From Longimicrobium sp. (GTDB taxonomy: Bacteria > Gemmatimonadota > Gemmatimonadetes > Longimicrobiales > Longimicrobiaceae), in NCBI GenBank assembly GCA_036387335.1, contig DASVTZ010000199.1, positions 1 through 54,084 on the forward strand: DNA of 54,084 nt, in the 5' to 3' direction. Positions 8,879-16,228 of the stretch are shown here, in pieces. How positions within the stretch are numbered: the stretch's first letter is position 1; the number at the start of each line of letters is the position of its first letter. The notes under the pieces are model-generated. The model did no database searches and was not told the DNA's origin. It worked only from the letters and a program-made list of their open reading frames with translations. The position numbers and the translations under genes were made by a program.

Positions 8879-9523
8879 ATGAACAAGGGCCAGCGCACCA
8901 AACGTGAAATCGTCAGCCGTGCCCTCTCCCTGGCCGGCGACGTGGGGCTCGAGAACGTCACCCTGGGGACGCTCGCGTCCGAGCTGCGGCTCTCCAAGAG
9001 CGGCCTCTTTGCGCACTTCAATTCCAAGGAAGCGCTGCAGCTCGCCGTGCTGGGCGAGGCCATCGAGCGCTTCGCCGCATCGGTCGTCCGCCCCGCCCTG
9101 GAGGCGCCGCGCGGGGAGCCGAGGCTGGCGGCGTTGTTCGAGCGGTGGCTCGGCTGGATCGACGACTCCACCCCCGAGCCCGCCGAATCCGCGCAGAGGC
9201 GGGGTGGGCGCTGCATCTTCATGGCGCTGTCGCAAGAATACGACGACCGCCCGGGCGAGCTGCACGACGCGGTGGCGCAGTCGCAGCGGGACTGGCGCGC
9301 CTTCGTGACGCATGCCGCGGAGCTCGCCATCGCGGAGGGCCACTTCGCCGCCGATGCCGACGCCGAGCAGTTCGCATTCGAGCTGGTGGGGATCGGCATG
9401 ACGTACCAGCAGACCACGAAGCTCCTCGCCGATCCCGCGGCCGAGCGGCGGGCGCGCGCCGCGTTCGAGGCGCTGATGGCCCGCTATCGTGCGTCCCAGC
9501 CGAAGCGCCGCGCCCGCGCGTAG
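8879..9523 (+). CDS. TetR/AcrR-family transcriptional regulator
   Basis: 214 residues from the ATG at 8879. The N-terminal helix-turn-helix is clear: REIVSRALSLAGDVGLENVT, then LASELRLSKSGLFAHFNSKE (recognition helix LSKSGLFAHF, about residues 40-50). The C-terminal half matches the TetR_C_6-like ligand-binding fold, with a GGRCIFMA segment. Reading upstream of this ATG would run through the antisense of the hydrolase, so the long extension is rejected. It is divergent from the hydrolase-DinB-DinB group and is the likely regulator of it and of itself. Confidence 0.9.
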   Translation: MNKGQRTKREIVSRALSLAGDVGLENVTLGTLASELRLSKSGLFAHFNSKEALQLAVLGEAIERFAASVVRPALEAPRGEPRLAALFERWLGWIDDSTPEPAESAQRRGGRCIFMALSQEYDDRPGELHDAVAQSQRDWRAFVTHAAELAIAEGHFAADADAEQFAFELVGIGMTYQQTTKLLADPAAERRARAAFEALMARYRASQPKRRARA

Positions 9524-9595
9524 ATCGGCCGCTCGAAAGTGGCATTGCCGCGATGGATCGAATTGGCGCTTGCGCGACGCTCGCGCTGGGCAGAG

Positions 9596-9627
9596 GGTTG
9601 GAGGGAGCCGACGTGAGGCTCCCAACC
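9596..9627 (+). terminator. Imperfect hairpin after the TetR gene
   Basis: GGTTGG-AG-GGAGCC pairs with GGCTCC-CAACC around a 7-nt loop. There is no T-run after it, so it may be a weak or Rho-assisted terminator of the TetR transcript, or a leader structure of the following secreted protein, which starts 22 bp later. Confidence 0.35.
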
Positions 9628-9648
9628 ACCCATCGCGAGGCAGGCACG

Positions 9649-10263
9649 ATGACGAAAGTACGCGGGAAGCTCCCTCTCCGGCTGGCGCTGTGCCTGGTCG
9701 TCGCGGCATCCACCGACGCGCTCGCGCAGGGCAGCGTGCGGCCGGCCGATGCCCCCGCGCACCAACCGCGGCCGGAGCGCGACGGGCAGCGGGACTTCGA
9801 CTTCGAGATCGGCAGCTGGAAGACGCGCCTCTCCCGTCGCCTGCGTCCGCTCACCGGGTCGACCACCTGGGTGGACTACGAGGGGACGACCGTGGTGCGC
9901 AAGGTGTGGGACGGGCGCGCCAACCTGGTGGAGCTGGTGGCGGATGGGCCCGCGGGGCACTTCCAGGGGCTGAGCCTGCGCACCTACAACCCCGCGACGC
10001 GCCAGTGGACGCTGAACTTCGCCAACGCCGCCGACGGCGCCCTCGCCGTGCCGACGATCGGCGAGTTCAGGGACGGGCAGGGCGAGTTCTACAGCCACGA
10101 GACGCTGAACGGGCGGGCGATCCTGGTGCGCTTCGTCATCAAGGACATCACCCCCACCTCGTGCCGCTTCGAACAGTCGTTTTCGGACGATGGCGGCAGG
10201 ACCTGGGAGCTCAACTGGGTCGCCGTCGACACGCGCATCCCCGACGCGCCGCCCAGCCGCTGA
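9649..10263 (+). CDS. Secreted lipocalin-like protein (DUF1579-like)
   Basis: 204 residues. The N-terminus is a signal peptide (KLPLRLALCLVVAASTDALA, cleaved at about ALAQ). The mature part begins RDFDFEIGSWKTRLSRR and continues with beta-strand patterns (YNPATRQWTLNFANA; SFSDDGGRTWELNWVAVDTR), the pattern of DUF1579-like beta-barrel proteins often annotated as hypothetical. No catalytic residues are known for the family. The start is the ATG directly before the signal peptide; earlier in-frame starts would give a cytoplasmic leader. A second secreted protein gene follows 123 bp later on the same strand. Confidence 0.7.
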   Translation: MTKVRGKLPLRLALCLVVAASTDALAQGSVRPADAPAHQPRPERDGQRDFDFEIGSWKTRLSRRLRPLTGSTTWVDYEGTTVVRKVWDGRANLVELVADGPAGHFQGLSLRTYNPATRQWTLNFANAADGALAVPTIGEFRDGQGEFYSHETLNGRAILVRFVIKDITPTSCRFEQSFSDDGGRTWELNWVAVDTRIPDAPPSR

Positions 10264-10386
10264 CGCGCGGCGCGCAGGCGCCATCCATCCAAGGAATGGG
10301 CCGCTGTCCACGCCGTTCATCGCCGTTCGTCGGGTGCAGGGGAGATGGCGCCCGGCCGGGGCGGAGCGGCTCACAGGGGGAGGGAC

Positions 10387-11241
10387 ATGCTCAGAAGCAT
10401 CTTCATCAGCGCGGCGGCGCTCGTACTCACGGTTGGCCAGGCGCACGCGCAGGTCGTGAACCTGTGGCCCGGCGCGGCGCCCGAATCCGAGCGGTGGACG
10501 CATCGGGAGGTGACGGTCGAGAACACGCCGGTCGGCACCGTGATCATCAACGTCGTCACGCCCACGCTGACCGCGTACCTCCCCGAGCCGTCGAAGGCGA
10601 CGGGGACGGGCGTCATCATCGCGCCGGGCGGCGGGTTCGTTGCGCTGGCGGTCAGCCGCGAAGGCACCGATCTGGCTCGCTGGCTACAGGAGCGGGGAAT
10701 CGCCGCCTTCGTGCTCAAGTACCGCACGGTGGAGAAGCGCACGGACGGCATCCCGGAGATGGACATGGACACCTCCGGCCGCTACGGCATCGCCGACGGC
10801 ATCCAGGCGCTCCGCGTGGTGCGGCGGCGCGCGGCCGAGTGGGGGATCTCGCCTGACCGCGTTGGCTTCGTCGGATTCTCGGCGGGCGGCATGGTGGCGA
10901 GCGGGGCGCTGCTCCAGGCCGACAGCGCGGCACGCCCAAACTTCGCGGCGCTGATCTACGGGGGGCCGTTCGGCGTAATCCCCGCGATTCCCGCGAAGCT
11001 GCCGCCGACGTTCATGGCGTGGGCCCAGGACGATCGGCTGGCGCAGCGGCTGGTGGTTCCGTTCCGCGATGCGCTCATGGCCGCGGGGCACAGGCCGGAG
11101 GTGCACAACTTCAGCGCGGGCGGGCACGGGTTCGGCATGCACAAACAGGGCACGAGCAGCGACCACTGGGTGGATGCGCTGTACTTCTGGATGGACGCGC
11201 AGGGATTCGCGCGCCGGCCCGCGGCGACGGGGCAGCCCTGA
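10387..11241 (+). CDS. Secreted alpha/beta hydrolase (BD-FAE / acetylxylan-esterase-like)
   Basis: 284 residues from an ATG preceded by GGGGGAGGGA. There is a signal peptide (LRSIFISAAALVLTVGQAHA). The mature enzyme begins with LWPGAAPESE, typical of this esterase family. The oxyanion motif is IIAPGGGFVALA, the nucleophile sits in GFSAGG, and the acid and base are expected in WAQDDRL and SAGGHGFGMH. Relatives are periplasmic or secreted esterases acting on acylated sugars; the exact substrate is not deducible. A palindrome at 11317-11340 follows the gene and may act as its terminator. Confidence 0.88.
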   Translation: MLRSIFISAAALVLTVGQAHAQVVNLWPGAAPESERWTHREVTVENTPVGTVIINVVTPTLTAYLPEPSKATGTGVIIAPGGGFVALAVSREGTDLARWLQERGIAAFVLKYRTVEKRTDGIPEMDMDTSGRYGIADGIQALRVVRRRAAEWGISPDRVGFVGFSAGGMVASGALLQADSAARPNFAALIYGGPFGVIPAIPAKLPPTFMAWAQDDRLAQRLVVPFRDALMAAGHRPEVHNFSAGGHGFGMHKQGTSSDHWVDALYFWMDAQGFARRPAATGQP

Positions 11242-11316
11242 CTGCCGTTCCCCGTCGGACGTGGGGCGCGGCTGCAAGATTGCGTTCATCAGGCAGAGAT
11301 CGGGCGCACGGCGGGC

Positions 11317-11340
11317 ACGGGCGTGATGGATCACGCCCGT
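11317..11340. terminator. Perfect 11-bp palindrome between the esterase and norQ-like genes
   Basis: ACGGGCGTGAT-GG-ATCACGCCCGT is a perfect inverted repeat with a 2-nt centre. It could fold as a hairpin ending the esterase transcript, though a short T-run is lacking, or be a dispersed palindromic repeat or an operator for the downstream ATPase gene. Only the symmetry is certain. Confidence 0.4.
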
Positions 11341-11378
11341 ACAAATCCATCGCGACACACCACTGATTCGAGATACGG

Positions 11379-12224
11379 ATGATCCACACTTCGCCGAACT
11401 ACACGTCCACGATGGAGACGCCGGAGAACGCACCGCTGCGTCCACCGTCCGGGCCGGAGCCGTTCTACGTCGCTTCGGGGGACGAGGTGAGCGTCTTCGA
11501 GCGGTGCCACGCGCGGGGGCTGCCGGTGATGCTCAAAGGGCCCACCGGGTGCGGAAAGACGCGCTTCGTGGAGCACGTGGCGTGGCGGCTCAAGCGGCCG
11601 CTGGTGACGGTGGCGTGCCACGACGACCTCTCGGCCAGCGACCTCACGGGCCGCTACCTGATCCGCGGCGGCGAGACGGTGTGGGTGGACGGGCCGCTCA
11701 CCACGGCGGTGCGGCAGGGGGCGATCTGCTACCTGGACGAGGTGGTGGAGGCGCGGCAGGACACCGTCGTCGTCATCCACCCGCTCACCGACGACCGGCG
11801 CGTCCTTCCCATCGACAAGACGGGGGAGATCCTCGAGGCGGCGCCCGGATTCCAGCTCGTCATCTCGTACAACCCGGGGTACCAGCACGCCATGAAGGAC
11901 CTGAAGCCGAGCACCCGGCAGCGGTTCGTGGCGCTGGAGTTCGACTTCCCCCCGGCCGAGCGCGAGGCGCAGATCGTGGCGCACGAGGGCGGCGTCGATG
12001 TGGAGGACGCGCGCCGGCTGGTGAAGCTGGCGACGGGGGTGCGCCGCCTGCGCGACCAGGGTCTGGCCGAGGTGCCGAGCACCCGCCTGCTGGTGGCGAC
12101 CGCGCGGCTGATGGCGGGCGGCATCGACGCGCCGACCTCGTGCCGCGCGGCATTCGTCGCGCCCCTCACCGACGACCCCGACCTCCTGGCCGCGATCTCG
12201 GACCTGGTCGCCGCGACCTTCTGA
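11379..12224 (+). CDS. norQ: MoxR-type AAA+ ATPase of the CbbQ/NirQ/NorQ family
   Basis: 281 residues. Walker A is GPTGCGKT (about residues 54-61), Walker B is ICYLDEVVEA (about 115-124), sensor I lies in LVISYNPGY (Asn), and an arginine-finger candidate is in STRQRF. The family forms hexameric motors that, with a VWA partner, insert metal or remodel enzymes (Rubisco activation, NO reductase maturation). Here the VWA gene follows after 4 bp, but no cbb or nor structural gene is in the window, so the client is unknown and the symbol denotes family only. The ATG at 11412 is an alternative start. Confidence 0.85.
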   Translation: MIHTSPNYTSTMETPENAPLRPPSGPEPFYVASGDEVSVFERCHARGLPVMLKGPTGCGKTRFVEHVAWRLKRPLVTVACHDDLSASDLTGRYLIRGGETVWVDGPLTTAVRQGAICYLDEVVEARQDTVVVIHPLTDDRRVLPIDKTGEILEAAPGFQLVISYNPGYQHAMKDLKPSTRQRFVALEFDFPPAEREAQIVAHEGGVDVEDARRLVKLATGVRRLRDQGLAEVPSTRLLVATARLMAGGIDAPTSCRAAFVAPLTDDPDLLAAISDLVAATF

Positions 12225-12228
12225 CGCC

Positions 12229-14097
12229 GTGGGCCTCCGCACCTTTCTCGCCCGGCGCCGCGCCGCGGCCCTCCTGCGCCCGGAGGAGGCGCCGCACGAC
12301 GGCGCGCGCCTCCCCGAAGTCAGCCGCCGGCTGGAGCTGCTGATCGCCGCGCTGTACGGCCGCCCCATCCTCATCACCCCCGCGCCGCCCCCGAAGCGCC
12401 TGCGCCGGTCCGAGCGCCCGGTCCCCGCCAACGACGGCGAGCGCATCGTCCTCCCCGCCGAGCTGCAGGGGGGTGACGCGGTCTCGCGCTACCGGCTGAT
12501 GGCGCTGGCGCAGGCGGAGCGCGTCGCGCGCGGGACGGCGGTGCTCGCGCCTGGGCGCAAGGACGCGCTGGAGCGGGACCTGTACCTCCTCTTCGAGAGC
12601 GCGGCCGTCGACGCCGCCGTCGCGGAGCGGGTCCCCGGCCTGCGCCCCGCCCTCGCCGCCGAGCGGCAGGCAGAGCGCGCCCGCCGCGTCGAGCTGCACC
12701 CGCGCGGAGCCGCCGCCCGCGAGGTGGAGACGATCGTCCGCGAGCTCCTAGCCGCCGACGTATCCGCGCCACCACCGAGCCTGGCGGGGTGCGACACGCC
12801 GCACGACTCGCTGCGCCGCGCCCGTGACGCCGCCGCCCGCATCCGTGGCGCGGGGCGCTACCGCGGCGTTCCGCCCGTCGATCTCTGGGGCTCGGTGCTC
12901 CCCTCCGCCGTCGCCCCCGCCACGCCGGCGAGCGGCGAGCAGGATCTCCACGCCGCGCAGCCGCAGCCGCAGGCCGGACGGCTCCCGCGCTGGCTGATGG
13001 GCTTCATGACCACGGTGGGGCTGGACCCCAGGGCGGACGCGCCGGAGATCAGGGGGCACAACCCGGACACCTCCTCCGACGCTGGCACGAACCCCGCGCG
13101 CGCCGGCACTCCCCAGGACGACCCTTCCGAAGGCGGCGCGGGCGATTCGCAGGTCAGCGACGCCGACTCCGGAGAGCGCACGGAAGTCGTGCCGGAGCGG
13201 ACCACGAAGACCGTCTTCCCCTACCCGGAGTGGGACTACGCGGCGGGGCGCTACCGCACGCCGGGCGCGATCGTGCGCCTGCACCCCAGCGACGAGGCGG
13301 ACGGCGCGTGGTGCGTGGAGGCGCTGCGGCGGAACGCGGCGCTCGCCCGGCGCGTGCGCCAGCAGTTCGAGAGGCTGCGCGCGCGCCGCGTCCAGATCCC
13401 GCGCCAGAACCGGGGCGACGAGCTGGACCTCGCCGCCTGCGTGCGCATGCTCACCGACCTCCGCGCCGGCGTCGGCGCAGACGACCGGCTCTACACCTCC
13501 GTCATCCCCGCGCGCCGCGACGTCGCCATCACTCTGCTGGTGGATGTCAGCGGCTCCACCTCCGAGGTCTTCGGCAAGCACAGCATCCTCGAAGTCGAGA
13601 AGCTCGCCCTCCTCCTGACCGGTGAAGCGCTCGACGGCCTGGGCGATCCCTACTCCATCCTCACCTTCTCCGGCGCCACGGCGAGCAACGTCCGCATCCG
13701 CCAGATCAAGGGCTTCGACGAGCGCAACGGCGAGGCGGTGCTGCGCCGGGTGGACGCGCTCCGTCCCGAGGGCTACACGCGCCTGGGCGCCGCCATCCGC
13801 CACGCCACCGCGCAGCTCCGCCAGCAGCCCGCCGGCCACCGCCTCCTCCTGATCCTCTCCGACGGCAAGCCCAACGACGAGGACGCCTACGATGGCCGCT
13901 ACGGCGTGGAGGACTCGCGCCAAGCCATCGCCGAGGCACGCGCCAGCGGCATCCACCCCTTCTGCCTCACCGTGGACCTCAAGGGCGGCGACTACCTCCC
14001 CCGCATCTTCGGCCCCACCGGCCACGTCATCCTCCACCGCGTGGACCTGCTCCCCGGCGCGCTGCTCGGCGTGATCCGCGAGATCTTCCGGCGGTGA
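12229..14097 (+). CDS. norD: VWA-domain protein, CbbO/NorD-like partner of the upstream ATPase
   Basis: 622 residues from a GTG start 4 bp after the ATPase stop. A helical N-terminal half of about 350 residues precedes a Pro/Asp-rich linker, then the motif TVFPYPEWDYAAGRYRTPGA common to NorD/CbbO proteins. The C-terminal VWA domain carries an intact MIDAS: DVSGS (about residue 436), a Thr in GYTRLGAA and Asp in LSDGKPNDED. VWA proteins of this type hand the MoxR-family ATPase its target. The final ~30 bp is repeated downstream at 16172-16200, and larger decayed copies lie at 18.06-18.40 kb. The true client enzyme is not visible. Confidence 0.87.
   Translation: MGLRTFLARRRAAALLRPEEAPHDGARLPEVSRRLELLIAALYGRPILITPAPPPKRLRRSERPVPANDGERIVLPAELQGGDAVSRYRLMALAQAERVARGTAVLAPGRKDALERDLYLLFESAAVDAAVAERVPGLRPALAAERQAERARRVELHPRGAAAREVETIVRELLAADVSAPPPSLAGCDTPHDSLRRARDAAARIRGAGRYRGVPPVDLWGSVLPSAVAPATPASGEQDLHAAQPQPQAGRLPRWLMGFMTTVGLDPRADAPEIRGHNPDTSSDAGTNPARAGTPQDDPSEGGAGDSQVSDADSGERTEVVPERTTKTVFPYPEWDYAAGRYRTPGAIVRLHPSDEADGAWCVEALRRNAALARRVRQQFERLRARRVQIPRQNRGDELDLAACVRMLTDLRAGVGADDRLYTSVIPARRDVAITLLVDVSGSTSEVFGKHSILEVEKLALLLTGEALDGLGDPYSILTFSGATASNVRIRQIKGFDERNGEAVLRRVDALRPEGYTRLGAAIRHATAQLRQQPAGHRLLLILSDGKPNDEDAYDGRYGVEDSRQAIAEARASGIHPFCLTVDLKGGDYLPRIFGPTGHVILHRVDLLPGALLGVIREIFRR
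14068..14097 (+). repeat. norD 3'-end core repeat, copy 1 (within intact gene)
   Basis: The last 30 bases of norD, GGCGTGATCCGCGAGATCTT followed by CCGGCGGTGA. This core recurs with one deletion and one substitution at 16172-16200, and in decayed form at about 18140-18150 and 18378-18403. See findings for the integration-site interpretation. Confidence 0.75.
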
Positions 14098-14196
14098 TGG
14101 CGAGCGGGGGCGGCAGGCGCTCGATGCGCCGCGTGAAAAGCGTCGCGCTCGGCCTGCCCATCAACTCCCGGCAGCGATCCCGGCTTAGTTCGCTCC

Positions 14197-14904
14197 TTAG
14201 AGCCTCACGAGGGCAGGGGACGGAAGGGCCTCTCTGGCGCGCCGCAACTCAGCTGCGATGCCTTGCGCGGAGACTGGGCTCTCCAGGATAACGGGGACGC
14301 TTGGAGGGACCAGCATCGCCACTTCTTGAAAATCGTGAATTGCCCCGTAGGAGAGCCAGGTGTGCTTGCTCGCCGAGCTGACGTCGCTGAGATGAACCTG
14401 GCGCAACCGCGAGCCGTGAATGTTCAGAATCCGGTAGGCTTCCACCATAGTGGGGTCGAACTGTCGCGCATGAGCGAGATCCAAGCACAATCCTGCTTCA
14501 GGTAGCTCAGCGAAGATCATCTCCAGTTCAGCCGCACTTCGCCCGATAGGCTTCCTCTTGTCCATGTTCTCGATGAGCAATCGAGAGCCGAACGCCCGCC
14601 AATGCTGAGCTGAGTGGATCGTGTCGGGGTGCACGACAACAGGCCATCGATCGGCAGCGATCCGGCGCAATGTCTCGACGATCCATGACTCATCCGCCGC
14701 CTCGAACTTACTGGGTGCGTGGACGGAGATGTGCTGGAAGTCGTCCAGCCGGAGCGAATCGACTGCGTCGAGAAGGGAGCCGAGTTCCACCGTTCGGAGC
14801 GCCGAGAGCTCGACGGCGCTCGTTCCGTGACCCGCAACCATCGAGAGGGCAGTTCTGAAATCCCCCCGCGCGAGCGCCCCGGTCGAGAATCCGAGCGGGC
14901 GCAT
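14197..14904 (-). CDS. Xylose-isomerase-like TIM-barrel protein (sugar phosphate isomerase/epimerase or AP-endonuclease-2 superfamily)
   Basis: 235 residues from the ATG at 14904, whose A is the last base of the upstream gene's TGA (TGATG), indicating translational coupling. The barrel metal ligands are recognisable: LLIENMDKRK (Glu about 112), LCLDLAHARQ (Asp about 142, His about 145), QVHLSDVSS (His about 171, Asp about 174) and VILESP near the end. The superfamily covers sugar isomerases and endonuclease IV; this short version has no clear substrate. The gene pair has lower GC than its surroundings and lies between norD 3'-end repeats, so it was probably acquired together. Function is unknown. 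Confidence 0.8.
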   Translation of the reverse strand: MRPLGFSTGALARGDFRTALSMVAGHGTSAVELSALRTVELGSLLDAVDSLRLDDFQHISVHAPSKFEAADESWIVETLRRIAADRWPVVVHPDTIHSAQHWRAFGSRLLIENMDKRKPIGRSAAELEMIFAELPEAGLCLDLAHARQFDPTMVEAYRILNIHGSRLRQVHLSDVSSASKHTWLSYGAIHDFQEVAMLVPPSVPVILESPVSAQGIAAELRRAREALPSPALVRL

Positions 14905-15938
14905 CAAAACACCCCGTATCTTTGAGTGAAACCGCGAAATGGGGACTCTGGGCCGAAGAATATCTCGTTGAGTGCGCTCTGGAACTCATGGCCAACATCC
15001 CGAGCTTGCTGATAAACGGCGTTCTGCCCCGCGTCCTCGGGAGCAAGCTTCTCGAGCTCGTCGCGCATGGCGGCGTCATCCAGCATGGCCAAAAATTGAT
15101 CATAGCTAGTAAGCAGCCGTTCCGCGGGCCTGGACAGACCGCTTTGCTGGAGCAACGTCGTAAGCCGCTCCAGGGGTGTGGACGCTACCAGGCGCACGAG
15201 GTGTTCAATGACGGCTTTTGATGAGTCATCGGCTTCCAAGACAGATTTTTCAGTCGCACAGCTGAAGCACGCGAGAAGTCCTGAGGCATAGGTCAGCTTT
15301 CGGGAAAGGCGCAGTTTCACGGTTCGAAGTGCCCATCCTTCGGCTGCGCGCTCCCTCCGCTTGTATGCGAAGTCAACCGCTACGGTACGCCAGTACCGTG
15401 AGACGTCATTCAGGAGGAAGCGCGGAACGTTGACAACCTTCGATTCCCAGCCGGGGTCCTCCGTTATGTACCGGTCGAGAACCGCTCTAACCACCCGGCC
15501 GTATGCTGCATCCGGACCGATCGCCGCAGATTCGAGAATGAGAAGAATCCGCTGAGTGAGGTTTCGATTCGTGTCCTCTCCGCCGCCGATGCGGTGGAGG
15601 ATCTCGTGGCTGAAGGCGAGTCCCGCGAACGTGGCTTCGCGCCCTGGGCCCTTCTTCTCCTCCTCTTTGAGGACGCGGCCGATCTCCCGCGCTACCTCGA
15701 AGTGCGTTGAGGATGCCTGCCCATCGATGAGCAGTGTCCAGTCTACATCGCTCCCGGACGTTTTCTCGCCGCGCGCCATCGATCCGAATACCACAACGCT
15801 CGTGTCTTCCGGAGACACGAACTCAGATAAAAGGTCGAAGAGGTGCTGCTTCGCCGCGGATGCTTCCTCCCGGGCCTTGCTCAGGGCCGCCCACTCGGTA
15901 CCGGAGGCGACCCCGAAAGCAGCGATCGGATCGTTCAT
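14904..15938 (-). CDS. Nucleotidyltransferase-domain protein
   Basis: 344 residues from the ATG at 15938 (weak SD GGGATC); a GTG at 15953 would add five residues. The pol-beta-type nucleotidyltransferase signature is intact: VVVFGSMARGE (Gly-Ser about 52-53) followed by SGSDVDWTLL (Asp 64 and 66). The following ~240 residues are helical and not recognised. Enzymes with this motif transfer nucleotides to proteins, RNA or small molecules, and occur in signalling and in toxin-antitoxin or defence loci. It is translationally coupled to the TIM-barrel gene. GC is lower than in the flanking genes, and the target is unknown. Confidence 0.82.
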   Translation of the reverse strand: MNDPIAAFGVASGTEWAALSKAREEASAAKQHLFDLLSEFVSPEDTSVVVFGSMARGEKTSGSDVDWTLLIDGQASSTHFEVAREIGRVLKEEEKKGPGREATFAGLAFSHEILHRIGGGEDTNRNLTQRILLILESAAIGPDAAYGRVVRAVLDRYITEDPGWESKVVNVPRFLLNDVSRYWRTVAVDFAYKRRERAAEGWALRTVKLRLSRKLTYASGLLACFSCATEKSVLEADDSSKAVIEHLVRLVASTPLERLTTLLQQSGLSRPAERLLTSYDQFLAMLDDAAMRDELEKLAPEDAGQNAVYQQARDVGHEFQSALNEIFFGPESPFRGFTQRYGVF

Positions 15939-16228
15939 ATTTGCTGATCCCACAGGCGGTGTAGAGCCGGTCAGTGTACCCTCGTGAATCTACACCCCAG
16001 GAGAAACCAGCGCGAGATTGAAGGCGGCGCGGAATTGCCGGCCGCTCGGCTCGGCTGGATCGCGTGCGATCTTGCATTCGCTGTCACCATAGAACCGTTC
16101 GGGGAGGAAAAGATCAGGCCGGCGGAGACCTTGAATGTTCGCCGGCCGATTGGTTCACCCGAACGGGCCAGGGCGTGATCGCGAGATCTTTCGGCGGTGA
16201 GCACGGCCGATTCGGAGATCTCCCCCCG
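15939..16228. other. Intergenic segment between the two cassettes
   Basis: 290 bp with no convincing gene on either strand. Its only recognisable content is the copy of the norD 3'-end core at 16172-16200 near the right side. The part next to 15938 should hold the promoter of the nucleotidyltransferase pair, but no clear -35/-10 was found. Confidence 0.5.
16172..16200 (+). repeat. norD 3'-end core repeat, copy 2
   Basis: GGCGTGATCGCGAGATCTTT followed by CGGCGGTGA. It matches the last 30 bp of norD (14068-14097) except for one missing C and one C-to-T change, and includes the equivalent of the norD stop codon. The sequence on both sides is unrelated to norD, so this is a short isolated repeat bounding the two cassettes. 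Confidence 0.75.

Noticed and set aside
11379-14097. Assignment of the norQ-norD-like pair to nitric oxide reductase maturation
   Set aside because: No nor, nir or cbb structural gene is in the window. The family is supported, the client enzyme is not.
15971-16204. Possible 77-residue protein on the minus strand between the cassettes
   Set aside because: No ribosome-binding site and no recognisable domain. It overlaps the norD-derived repeat.
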